Shown piece by piece: positions 35,532 to 43,635 of a stretch of DNA of 64,000 nt. Source of the stretch: Leisingera sp. ANG59. Lineage in GTDB: Bacteria > Pseudomonadota > Alphaproteobacteria > Rhodobacterales > Rhodobacteraceae. Location: assembly GCF_013317235.1 (NCBI RefSeq), contig NZ_WLCM01000010.1, positions 84,062 through 148,061 on the forward strand, in the 5' to 3' direction. Position numbers and translations under genes: made by a program. Numbering within the stretch: position 1 is the stretch's first letter; each line of letters opens with the position of its first letter. The notes beneath the pieces were generated by a model. It saw only the letters and a list, made by a program, of their open reading frames with translations, ran no database searches and had not been told where the DNA came from.

Positions 35532-38009
35532 ATGGGACTTTTTTTCCGCTGGCTTCTGCGCCTTGCTGCGGGCCTGATTCTGCTGAGCGTTCTGGCCGCT
35601 GCACTGGTCTACTACTTGGCCTCGCAGTCGCTGCCCGAGTACGAAAAGGAGCTGGCCCTGCCCGGCCTCTCCTCTCCCGTAGAGATCGTGCGCGACAACG
35701 CCAATGTGCCGCATATTTTCGGCAGCTTCGGCGCCAGCGATGAGGATGTGTATTTCGGCCTCGGCTACGCCCATGCCCAGGACCGGCTGTGGCAGATGGC
35801 AGTGATGCGGCGCACCGCCCAGGGCCGCCTGTCGGAAATCTTCGGCACCCGCACGGTAGAGACCGACACCTACCTGCGCCGTCTCGACCTCTACAATCTG
35901 GCGCGGCAGTCGGTGGAGGTGCAATCGCCGGAAGCGATGGCCGCGCTCAAGTCCTATGCTGATGGTGTCAACGCCCGGTTGCTGGAAATCAACGAGGACG
36001 CATTGGGCCGCGGCGCGCCGGAAATGTTCCTGTTTCAGATGCCGCTAGCCCCTTGGCAGCCCGCCGACAGTATTGCGATCATGAAGCTGATGGCGCTGCA
36101 GCTTTCGGGCCACATGCGGGAAGAGATCCTGCGCGCCCGCACCTCGCTTGCGCTGAAGGATGCGGACCGCATCCGGGACATCCTGCCGGCCGCCCCCGGA
36201 AAAGGCGTGACCGCCCTGCCCGAATACGCAGATCTGGTGCCCGGTGCCCCGCAGTTTGCCTCTGCCGCCCCCATCGAGGAAAACAGCCTGCTGTTCCCGG
36301 TGGCCCCGCGCGGTCTGGCCGGTGCATCCAACGCCTGGGCCGCCTCACCCAGCCGCTCGGCGGCAGGCGGCACGCTCCTGGCCAATGACCCCCACCTGGG
36401 TCTCAGCGCCCCCGGAATCTGGTATCTGGCGCGGCTGGAGCTGGGTACCGGCGGTGTGATCGGCGGCACCATCCCCGGCATCCCGGCGGTGATCACCGGG
36501 CGCTCCGACGCGCTGGGATGGGGGGTTACGTCTTCCTACATGGATGATCAGGACTTGTTCATCGAAAGGCTGAACCCGGAAAACCCGCAGGAATATCTGA
36601 GCGTTGACGGTTACAAGAAATTCATCACCCGCCCCTCGATCATCAAGATCAAAAACGAGGCCCCCGTCACCCTGACCCTGCGCTGGACCGACAACGGCCC
36701 GGTGCTGCCTGGCTCCATGTTCAACCTGGCAGAAATCACTCCGCCCGGCCATGTGGTGTCGCTCAGCTGGACCGTGCTTAGCCCAAAAGACACCTCCATG
36801 AGCGCCACCATCGGCCTGATGCGCAGCGCCTCGGTGCAGGAGGCGATCATCGCTGGAGAGGGTTTCGTTGCCCCGGCACAGAACCTGACGCTAGCGGACA
36901 AGGAGACCATCGCGCTCAAGACCGTCGGCGCCTTCCCGCTGCGCGACGCGGGCCATCAAAGCAAGGGCCGGATGCCCAGCCAGGGCTGGCACCCGGAGAA
37001 CCGCTGGCAGGGCCAGGCGCCTTATGCGGAGAACCCGGAGTTCGTCAGCCCCGCGGGCGGCATCCTGGGCAACACCAACAATAAGATCCTGGACCGCCCG
37101 TTCCCCAAGCATGTCTCCTTTGACTGGGGCGACACGCAGCGCATCCACCGTTGGGAAAAGCTGATGCAGAACCGCGAGGTGCACACCCGCGACAGCTTCA
37201 TCGAGGCGCAGCTGGACACGGTCTCTTACACCGCCCGCACCCTGCTGCCGCTGATCGGCGCAAACCTGTGGTTCACCGGCGAGGCCGCGCCGACCGGCAC
37301 CCGTGAACGCCAGCGCCAGATCGCCCTGACCCTGCTGTCAGAGTGGAACGGCGAGATGAACGAACATCTGCCGGAACCGCTGATCTATGCCGCCTGGCTG
37401 CGCGCGCTGCAGGCCCGCCTGATCACTGACGAACTGGGTCCGGTCGCAAAATCCTACCGCCACGTGGAGCCGCTGTTCATCGAACGCGTCTTCCGCGACG
37501 TTGACGGTGCCTCGGCCTGGTGCGACGTGCGCCAGAGCGCGCCGGAAGAGAGCTGCACCGACATGGCCCGCCTGGCGCTGGATGATGCGCTGATCTGGAT
37601 CGAGGAACGCTATGGCGACGCGCTGGAATCGCTGCGCTGGGGGGATGCACATCAGGCGGTGCAGGACCATGCAGTTCTGGGCGACGTGCCGCTGCTACGC
37701 TATTTCGTGAACATCCGCCAGTCCACCAGCGGCGGCGACAACACCCTGCAGCGCGGCAAAAGCTCCGGCAAGGACCCCGACCCGTTCCAGAACATCCACG
37801 CCGCCGGCTACCGCGGGGTTTATGACTTTGCCGACCCGGACAGTTCCGTCTTCATCACCGCCACTGGTCAGTCCGGCCACCCGCTGTCGCGCTATTATGA
37901 CGACATGGCCCAGCTGTGGCGGCGCGGTGAATACATCCCGATGTCGCTGGACGAAGAACTGGCCCGCGCCGCGGCAGTCGGAGTGACAAGGATCACCCCC
38001 CGCCAATAA
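35532..38009 (+). CDS. penicillin acylase family N-terminal nucleophile hydrolase
   Basis: An 825-residue secreted or membrane-anchored amidase with an N-terminal hydrophobic segment (LAAGLILLSVLAAALVYYLA). It is made as a precursor cut before the nucleophile Ser266 in LAGASNAWA, giving an alpha chain (NVPHIFGSFGASDEDVYFGLGYAHAQDR) and a beta chain (GTLLANDPHLGLSAPGIWYLA). Family members hydrolyse beta-lactams, acyl-homoserine lactones or other amides; in a Roseobacter relative quorum-signal hydrolysis is possible but not shown. The ATG at 35532 was chosen because the signal segment starts there. A terminator follows. Confidence 0.9.
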   Translation: MGLFFRWLLRLAAGLILLSVLAAALVYYLASQSLPEYEKELALPGLSSPVEIVRDNANVPHIFGSFGASDEDVYFGLGYAHAQDRLWQMAVMRRTAQGRLSEIFGTRTVETDTYLRRLDLYNLARQSVEVQSPEAMAALKSYADGVNARLLEINEDALGRGAPEMFLFQMPLAPWQPADSIAIMKLMALQLSGHMREEILRARTSLALKDADRIRDILPAAPGKGVTALPEYADLVPGAPQFASAAPIEENSLLFPVAPRGLAGASNAWAASPSRSAAGGTLLANDPHLGLSAPGIWYLARLELGTGGVIGGTIPGIPAVITGRSDALGWGVTSSYMDDQDLFIERLNPENPQEYLSVDGYKKFITRPSIIKIKNEAPVTLTLRWTDNGPVLPGSMFNLAEITPPGHVVSLSWTVLSPKDTSMSATIGLMRSASVQEAIIAGEGFVAPAQNLTLADKETIALKTVGAFPLRDAGHQSKGRMPSQGWHPENRWQGQAPYAENPEFVSPAGGILGNTNNKILDRPFPKHVSFDWGDTQRIHRWEKLMQNREVHTRDSFIEAQLDTVSYTARTLLPLIGANLWFTGEAAPTGTRERQRQIALTLLSEWNGEMNEHLPEPLIYAAWLRALQARLITDELGPVAKSYRHVEPLFIERVFRDVDGASAWCDVRQSAPEESCTDMARLALDDALIWIEERYGDALESLRWGDAHQAVQDHAVLGDVPLLRYFVNIRQSTSGGDNTLQRGKSSGKDPDPFQNIHAAGYRGVYDFADPDSSVFITATGQSGHPLSRYYDDMAQLWRRGEYIPMSLDEELARAAAVGVTRITPRQ

Positions 38010-38021
38010 AAACGGGGCAAT

Positions 38022-38051
38022 AAAAAAACGGGCGCTGCGGCGCCCGTTTTT
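38022..38051. terminator. bidirectional terminator between penicillin acylase and hflX
   Basis: The stem CGGGCGC / GCGCCCG is flanked by a run of seven A on one side and five T on the other, so it reads as an intrinsic terminator on both strands for the convergent genes. Confidence 0.85.
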
Positions 38052-38071
38052 CGTTCTGAATGGTGCAAGCT

Positions 38072-39346
38072 TCAAAGCCTCCCGAACTTGGCCTTCTGCC
38101 GGTCCGTCCACAGCACAGTGATGTCAAACCCGGTCTCGGTTTGCTCTTCGCGCTGCACAAGATCCTCCTTGAACAGCCAGGCGCGTTGCTTGCCTTGCGC
38201 GAAGGTCAGTTGCAGCAGTTCCTCATGCCGCACGCCCTGCAGCTTCTCGGCAATGTCAGCCAGCAGTCCGTCCAGCCCCTCGCCGGTCAGGGCTGAGATT
38301 GCATGGACGTCTTCCTCGCGCGCCGCACGCTGACGGCGGGCTTCGGCTTCATCCTCAGACAGCTGGTCCAGCTTGTTCCAGACTTCGATCCGGGCGCGGT
38401 TTTCGTCCACACCCAGCGACGTCAGGATCGCCTCCACATCCTCTGCCTGCTCCTCACTCTGGTCATGGCTGATGTCGCGCACATGCAGGATCACATCCGC
38501 CGCCAGCACCTCTTCCAGTGTGGCGCGGAAGGCAGCGACCAGTTCTGTCGGCAGATCCGAGATGAAGCCCACCGTGTCGGACAGGATCACCTCCGGCCCG
38601 TCGGGGATCTGCACCCGGCGCATGGTCGGGTCCAGGGTGGCAAAGAGCATGTCCTTGGCCATCACCTCAGCGCCCGTCAGCCGGTTGAACAGCGTCGACT
38701 TGCCGGCGTTGGTATAACCCACCAGCGCCACAATCGGGTACGGCACCTTCGCGCGCGAGGCGCGGTGCAGCGTCCGGGTCTTCACCACCTTGTCCAGCTG
38801 TCGGCGCAGCCGCACCAGCTGGTCGTCGATGGCGCGCCGGTCAGCCTCGATCTGGGTTTCGCCGGGTCCGCCGACAAAGCCCAGGCCGCCGCGCTGGCGT
38901 TCCAGGTGGGTCCAGGCCCGCACCAGCCGCGTCCGCTGATAGCTGAGCGCCGCCATCTCGACCTGCAGCACGCCTTCGCGCGTCGCCGCCCGGTCCGAGA
39001 AGATCTCCAGGATCAGCCCGGTCCGGTCGAGGATCTTAACCTTCCAGGCCTTCTCCAGGTTGCGTTGCTGCACGGGGGAAACCGGGCCGTCGATCAGGAC
39101 CAGTTCAATGTCATTCGCCTTCAGGACGCCCGCCAGCTCTTCGATCTTGCCGGAGCCGAACAGCATTCCCGGATGCGCCTTGGGCAGGCGCACCACATTT
39201 GATCCGATCACGTCAAGATCGGGCAAGGCCGCTGCCAGCGCAACGGCCTCCTCAAGCGCGGGAGCAGCCTCACGGCGTCCCATGTCAGATTTGATTTCCG
39301 GATGCAGGACCCAGGCGCGGGTCTGCTTCCTGTCATGCTCCATCAA
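38072..39346 (-). CDS. hflX: GTPase HflX
   Basis: A 424-residue ribosome-associated GTPase that splits or rescues stalled ribosomes. The N-terminal HflX domain contains [20 protein letters not shown], then a linker with [17 protein letters not shown], followed by the G domain with [30 protein letters not shown] and NKLD. The gene overlaps hfq by four bases, an arrangement conserved across proteobacteria. The length is normal. Confidence 0.96.
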   Translation of the reverse strand: MMEHDRKQTRAWVLHPEIKSDMGRREAAPALEEAVALAAALPDLDVIGSNVVRLPKAHPGMLFGSGKIEELAGVLKANDIELVLIDGPVSPVQQRNLEKAWKVKILDRTGLILEIFSDRAATREGVLQVEMAALSYQRTRLVRAWTHLERQRGGLGFVGGPGETQIEADRRAIDDQLVRLRRQLDKVVKTRTLHRASRAKVPYPIVALVGYTNAGKSTLFNRLTGAEVMAKDMLFATLDPTMRRVQIPDGPEVILSDTVGFISDLPTELVAAFRATLEEVLAADVILHVRDISHDQSEEQAEDVEAILTSLGVDENRARIEVWNKLDQLSEDEAEARRQRAAREEDVHAISALTGEGLDGLLADIAEKLQGVRHEELLQLTFAQGKQRAWLFKEDLVQREEQTETGFDITVLWTDRQKAKFGRL

Positions 39347-39582
39347 TTGGAGTCTTCACCCTCATAGAGACTGATCGGCTGGGCCGGCATGATGGTCGAA
39401 ATCGCGTGTTTGTAGACCAGCTGCGACTGTCCGTCGCGGCGCAGCAGCACGCAGAAGTTATCGAACCAGGTGATCACACCCTGCAGTTTGACCCCGTTGA
39501 TCAGAAAGATTGTAACCGGAACCTTGGTTTTGCGAACGTGATTCAGGAAGGCATCCTGAAGATTCTGTCTGTCCGAAGCCAT
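39343..39582 (-). CDS. hfq: RNA chaperone Hfq
   Basis: A 79-residue Sm-like protein that forms a hexamer and pairs small RNAs with mRNAs. The Sm1 motif is [19 protein letters not shown], and Sm2 is [11 protein letters not shown]. The C-terminal tail is short, as in other alphaproteobacteria. The start codon is preceded by an AT-rich GATAATAAAAA that may hold the promoter. It overlaps hflX by four bases and lies downstream of trkH. Confidence 0.97.
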   Translation of the reverse strand: MASDRQNLQDAFLNHVRKTKVPVTIFLINGVKLQGVITWFDNFCVLLRRDGQSQLVYKHAISTIMPAQPISLYEGEDSN

Positions 39583-39703
39583 TTTTTATTATCTCGCCTT
39601 TGTTCTTGCCGCGCACTGCGGACCAGCACGCACGTTAAAATTCAGTATGGAGAAAGAAAAAATAAGTTTCCACCCGAAAAACACTTCCCACCTGCGGGAA
39701 CAG

Positions 39704-41239
39704 TCAGCTGCGCCAGAGGTTCGGGGACAGCAGCGCGATGAAGGCCAGCGTCTCTAGCCGCCCCAATACCATTGCGATGCACAGGATAAGCTTGGCCGGG
39801 TCGGTCAGAAGGTTCAGCACAATCGGCGCACTGCTGGCGCTCTCGGTCAGCGGGCCGGTGGTGGACAGCGCGGCAATCGCCAGAACCAGCGACTGTTCAA
39901 AGCTGGATCCGACCGCTGCCAGCGCGGTGCTGACCAGCGCCAGCGATAGCGCAAACAGCATGAAGAAGATCCAGGCGACAAAGGCACCGTTCTTTTGCAG
40001 CCGCTTGGTCCGGTCGCCCTCGCCGCTGACAGAACTGGGGTGTACCAGCCGCTCCATTTCCCGCAGGCCGTTGAGGTAGAGCGCATAAACCCGCAGCAGC
40101 TTGACCCCGCCCGCCGTGGTTGCGACACCGCCGCCAAACACGGCTAGCCCCAGCAGGATCATGCCCGGGGTTTCCAGCCCCGACCAGGAGCGGGCGGCCT
40201 CCCAGTGGAGGCTTTCGAACCCGGTGGTGGACAGGAAAGACATCACCGTGAACAGCGTGCCCCAAAACGCCAGCAGCGCCTGCAGCAAATCCTCGCCAGC
40301 GTCCACCTCAAAGGCGGCGAACCAGTGCCGCAGGAACAAGAGCAGCGGAACGCCAAAAACAATCAGCAGGCCGGTGCGGAACTCGGGATCCTTGTCCAAA
40401 CGCCCTTGCCCGGACGTCACGGTGTCGCTGGAAAAAGTCAGCCGTGACAGCGCGAAGAACATGAACAGGAACATCACCATCTCACCTGCAATGCCGCTGC
40501 CCGCGTTCTCCACCCCGCCGGTGGCGGAAATGCCGGAGGTTGCCATCACCGACATCGCATGGCTGAGGCCGGTCAGCGCCTGCTCCCCGGTGATCATCAG
40601 CAAGAGCCACAGAACCATGGTCAGCCCGGCATAGACCGGTGCCAGGGTCCGGGTGACTTGCAACAGCTGGCGGCGCGGGTCCGCGCGTTCCATGTGGCCC
40701 GGCCCTGCAGTGCCGCCGCCCGGCTCCCCCTTGGCTGTGACTTCGAACCCGCCCAGCGACATCGGCGCCAGCACCGCCGAGGCGGCCACCCACATCAGAA
40801 GGCCGCCCAGCCAGCCGACCATCGCCCGCCACAGATGCACGCTGGGCGGCAGGCGTCCCGGGTCAGCCCAGATATCGGCACCAGTAGTGGTGATGGCGCT
40901 GACCATGTCGAAATATGCGTTCAGGTAGCGCGTGCTGACCAGCGCGTCCTGCACCGGCACCGCCAGGAAGGCCGGCAGAACTGTGAAGGTGGCCAGCAGC
41001 GATAAGAGCTGCCCCGGCATCCCGTAGCGCGGCACCCGGTTGCCCATCGACAGCGCAATCAGCACCACCAGGATCAGCCCCGCCAGTCCGGAGTAGAAAA
41101 AGCTTTGCGATGTGTGATGGTCGTCCAGTACCAGTGCGTGGGCGGCCGGCAGCCACATCGCCAATGATGCGATGCCCCAGATCAGCAGGAACAGCGGCAG
41201 GCGCAGCACGCCAATGGGGGCTTGGACCACGCGGCGCAT
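39704..41239 (-). CDS. trkH: Trk potassium uptake protein TrkH
   Basis: A 511-residue inner-membrane K+ transporter subunit. Four pore loops typical of the TrkH/KtrB family are visible: SAITTTGADIW, VMATSGISATGG, MSFLSTTGFESL and IAALSTTGPLTE. It forms the channel part with the TrkA regulator. The start MRRVVQAP at 41239, one base after the trkA stop, is preferred over an open extension into trkA. A small inverted repeat TTCCC-N6-GGGAA followed by T residues comes just after the stop. Confidence 0.93.
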   Translation of the reverse strand: MRRVVQAPIGVLRLPLFLLIWGIASLAMWLPAAHALVLDDHHTSQSFFYSGLAGLILVVLIALSMGNRVPRYGMPGQLLSLLATFTVLPAFLAVPVQDALVSTRYLNAYFDMVSAITTTGADIWADPGRLPPSVHLWRAMVGWLGGLLMWVAASAVLAPMSLGGFEVTAKGEPGGGTAGPGHMERADPRRQLLQVTRTLAPVYAGLTMVLWLLLMITGEQALTGLSHAMSVMATSGISATGGVENAGSGIAGEMVMFLFMFFALSRLTFSSDTVTSGQGRLDKDPEFRTGLLIVFGVPLLLFLRHWFAAFEVDAGEDLLQALLAFWGTLFTVMSFLSTTGFESLHWEAARSWSGLETPGMILLGLAVFGGGVATTAGGVKLLRVYALYLNGLREMERLVHPSSVSGEGDRTKRLQKNGAFVAWIFFMLFALSLALVSTALAAVGSSFEQSLVLAIAALSTTGPLTESASSAPIVLNLLTDPAKLILCIAMVLGRLETLAFIALLSPNLWRS

Positions 41240-41240
41240 G

Positions 41241-42617
41241 CTAGAAGTAGTCGATCGACACCTGCAGGAGCCGCTCCACCTCGGGCACGTCATCGGCCAT
41301 TGCAAACAGGGCGATCACGTCGCCTTCCTCGATCCGTGTCTCACCTGACGGGCGCAGCATCTCGCCGTTTTTCAGAATGCCGCCGACCAGCACACCCTCG
41401 GGAAAATCCGTCTCACGGATCATCTGACCTGCAATCGGCGAAGTCGAGAGCACCTCGGCCTCGATCATTTCTGCCTCCGCATCGCCCAGGGAATAGACCT
41501 GGCGCACCCGGCCGTAGCGGATGTGGCGAAGGATCGAGCTGACTGTGGTAGAGCGCGGGTTGATATAAGCGTCGATGCCAAGGTGCGGCAGCAGCGGAAC
41601 CAGAGTCGGATCGTTGATCAGCGCAATTGCCAGCGGGCAGCCCTCAGCCTTGGCCCGCACCGCGGCCAGCATGTTGACCTTGTCGTCATCGGTCACGGCC
41701 AGCATTGCGTCCGCCTTGTCGATGCCTGCTTCGATCATCAGCGACCGGTCCAGCCCGTCGCCATTCAACACGATGGTGCGCTCCAGCTCCTCGGCGGCGC
41801 GTTCAGCGCAGCGGCGGTCTCTCTCGATCACCTTGGCACGGATCCGGGAGGTGCTGCTCTCCAGCGCTTTGGCCACTTCCAGCCCGACGTTGCCGCCGCC
41901 GACCACCACCACCCGGTCCTGACGTTTTTCTTTCTTGCCGAAGACCTCGATGGTGCGCGGCACATCGTCCACGTGGGAAAACACATAGCAGCTGTCGCCG
42001 ACGAACAACTGGTCACCCGGCTCAGGCGCGAACAGGGTCCCATCGCGGCGGACCCCCACCACAATCGCACGCAAGGTGGAAAACAGATCCGTCAGCTGGC
42101 GCAGCGGCGTGTTCACCACCGGGCACTCCGCATCGATCTGGATACCCAGCAGCTGCGCCATCCCGCCCATGAAGGTCTCGGTGTCAAAGGCCGCAGGCGC
42201 CGACAGCCGCTGCATCGCTGCTGCGGCCACTTCCCGCTCCGGGCTGATCACCACGTCGATTGGCAGATGCTCACGCTGATAGAGGTCGGAATAGATCGCG
42301 GTCAGATAACTCTTGGCCCGCAGGCGCGCGATCTTGCGCTGGATCTTGAACACGGAATGCGCAACCTGGCAGGTCACCATGTTGACCTCGTCCGAGTGGG
42401 TGGCCGCGATGATCATATCGGCGTCCCGCGCCCCGGCCCGTTCCAGCACGTCCGGGTAGGAGGCAAAGCCATGGATGCCCTGCACATCCAGCGTATCGGT
42501 GGCCCGCCGCACCAATTCCGGATTGCTGTCGACCACTGTGACATCATTGTGCTCACCGGACAGGTGCCGGGCGATCTGCCAGCCGACCTGGCCCGCGCCG
42601 CAGATAATGACCTTCAT
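41241..42617 (-). CDS. trkA: Trk potassium uptake regulator TrkA
   Basis: A 458-residue cytoplasmic protein with two RCK halves. Each begins with a Rossmann motif (MKVIICGAGQVGWQIARHL and VVVVGGGNVGLEVAKAL) and ends with a TrkA-C domain (second half: IGVRRDGT-type strand and MLRPSGETRIEEGDVIALF). It binds NAD(H) or ATP and gates TrkH. It is transcribed with trkH. In relatives this gene follows ntrX, from which it is separated here by a three-gene insertion. Confidence 0.95.
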   Translation of the reverse strand: MKVIICGAGQVGWQIARHLSGEHNDVTVVDSNPELVRRATDTLDVQGIHGFASYPDVLERAGARDADMIIAATHSDEVNMVTCQVAHSVFKIQRKIARLRAKSYLTAIYSDLYQREHLPIDVVISPEREVAAAAMQRLSAPAAFDTETFMGGMAQLLGIQIDAECPVVNTPLRQLTDLFSTLRAIVVGVRRDGTLFAPEPGDQLFVGDSCYVFSHVDDVPRTIEVFGKKEKRQDRVVVVGGGNVGLEVAKALESSTSRIRAKVIERDRRCAERAAEELERTIVLNGDGLDRSLMIEAGIDKADAMLAVTDDDKVNMLAAVRAKAEGCPLAIALINDPTLVPLLPHLGIDAYINPRSTTVSSILRHIRYGRVRQVYSLGDAEAEMIEAEVLSTSPIAGQMIRETDFPEGVLVGGILKNGEMLRPSGETRIEEGDVIALFAMADDVPEVERLLQVSIDYF

Positions 42618-42730
42618 TTACACGTCCCTTGGCGGAGTTTCGGGCAGAGATTTGCCCGATGTGAATGACAGATGCCGCTTTCACGGTCAAATTAATTGTA
42701 ACTTCCTCAGTTTGCGGCCATTCTTTCGCC

Positions 42731-43198
42731 ATGCAACGCATTTCAACAGTCACGGCGGGCGCTGTTTTGCTGGCCTTTGCAACGGCCTGCGGACCGCTGC
42801 CGATCTACTACAAGCAAGGGGCGGAGGTATCGCGCCTGCAAAGCGACGAACTGGCTTGCGCGGCCCAGGCGCTGAAAGACGCCCCCGTCGCCAATGAAAT
42901 CCGCCAGCATCCGCCCGTCTTTTACCCGGGGCGGCAAGTCTGCCGTAACGGCGGCTGCTATTATTATCCCGGTTATTGGTCGGAAGGCAGCATCTACACT
43001 GTTGATGTCAACAAGCCTCTGCGCCAGCGGCTGGAGAAATCCTGCATGGCCGCCAAAGGCTATCAGCAGATCGCGCTGAAACGCTGCACTCAGCGCAGCG
43101 CCCTGAGCTTGGCCGGGCCGCGCCTTGCACCGCTGACTGAGGCCTCCTGCGCGCAGCGCAACCGTGATGGCAGCACCGTCATCCGCAGCGGCGGCTGA
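42731..43198 (+). CDS. hypothetical lipoprotein, Cys- and Tyr-rich
   Basis: A 155-residue secreted protein with a lipobox (LLAFATAC, Cys20). The mature part has the motif RQVCRNGGCYYYPGYW, with two more cysteines near SCMAAKGY and RCTQRS, and ends near DGSTVIRSGG. The pattern suggests a small disulfide-bonded lipoprotein. No known family is recognised. The start at 42731 gives a normal signal peptide; there is no clear ribosome site. It is the first plus-strand gene of the island between trkA and ntrX. Confidence 0.65.
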   Translation: MQRISTVTAGAVLLAFATACGPLPIYYKQGAEVSRLQSDELACAAQALKDAPVANEIRQHPPVFYPGRQVCRNGGCYYYPGYWSEGSIYTVDVNKPLRQRLEKSCMAAKGYQQIALKRCTQRSALSLAGPRLAPLTEASCAQRNRDGSTVIRSGG

Positions 43199-43315
43199 GC
43201 ATCCGGTCTTGGTCCGCCGTTCAGCGGCAGGACATTTTTGATTTGCGGACTAAGTTCAAGTAAGCTGAACGCCAATTGATTTTTGACCAGTATTCTCAAA
43301 AGAGAAAGGTACCCG

Positions 43316-43621
43316 ATGCGGATACATTTCCTGTTTGCCGCGCTGCCTGTGGCAGCTGTTACCGCAGCCTGTGAACCGACGGCTCCGATTGCTCCGCCGC
43401 CGGCGGCTGCATCTGCACCGGCGACGGCACCTGCCAGCTACAGCACCCCGGCAACGCGCCCCGCGCCCGCACCGGCTGCCGCTTCCACAGTCCCGTCCAG
43501 CACAACAACCGCTCCTGCTGCGACAACCATCGGTCCGCCGGGCGGCGGCGGTGCCGGTGCAGGCGGCGGCGGAGGTGGTGGCGGCGCTGGAGGTGGCGGC
43601 GGCGGTGGCGGCTGGGGCTAA
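43316..43621 (+). CDS. low-complexity lipoprotein with Ala/Pro linker and Gly tail
   Basis: A 101-residue protein with a lipobox (VTAAC, Cys19), a linker of about 50 residues rich in Ala, Pro, Thr and Ser, and a C-terminal tail of about 28 residues that is almost all glycine and ends in Trp-Gly. AGAGAAAGG precedes the ATG at a good distance, and the frame ends cleanly 14 bases before the caspase gene. It is probably anchored in the outer membrane with a flexible stalk. No family is recognised. Confidence 0.6.
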   Translation: MRIHFLFAALPVAAVTAACEPTAPIAPPPAAASAPATAPASYSTPATRPAPAPAAASTVPSSTTTAPAATTIGPPGGGGAGAGGGGGGGGAGGGGGGGGWG

Positions 43622-43635
43622 ACCCGGACAAAACC

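Noticed and set aside
43530..43621. GGC-rich tract as a tandem repeat array or CRISPR-like element
   Set aside because: It is coding for a polyglycine tail in the frame of a lipoprotein; no spaced repeat units exist.
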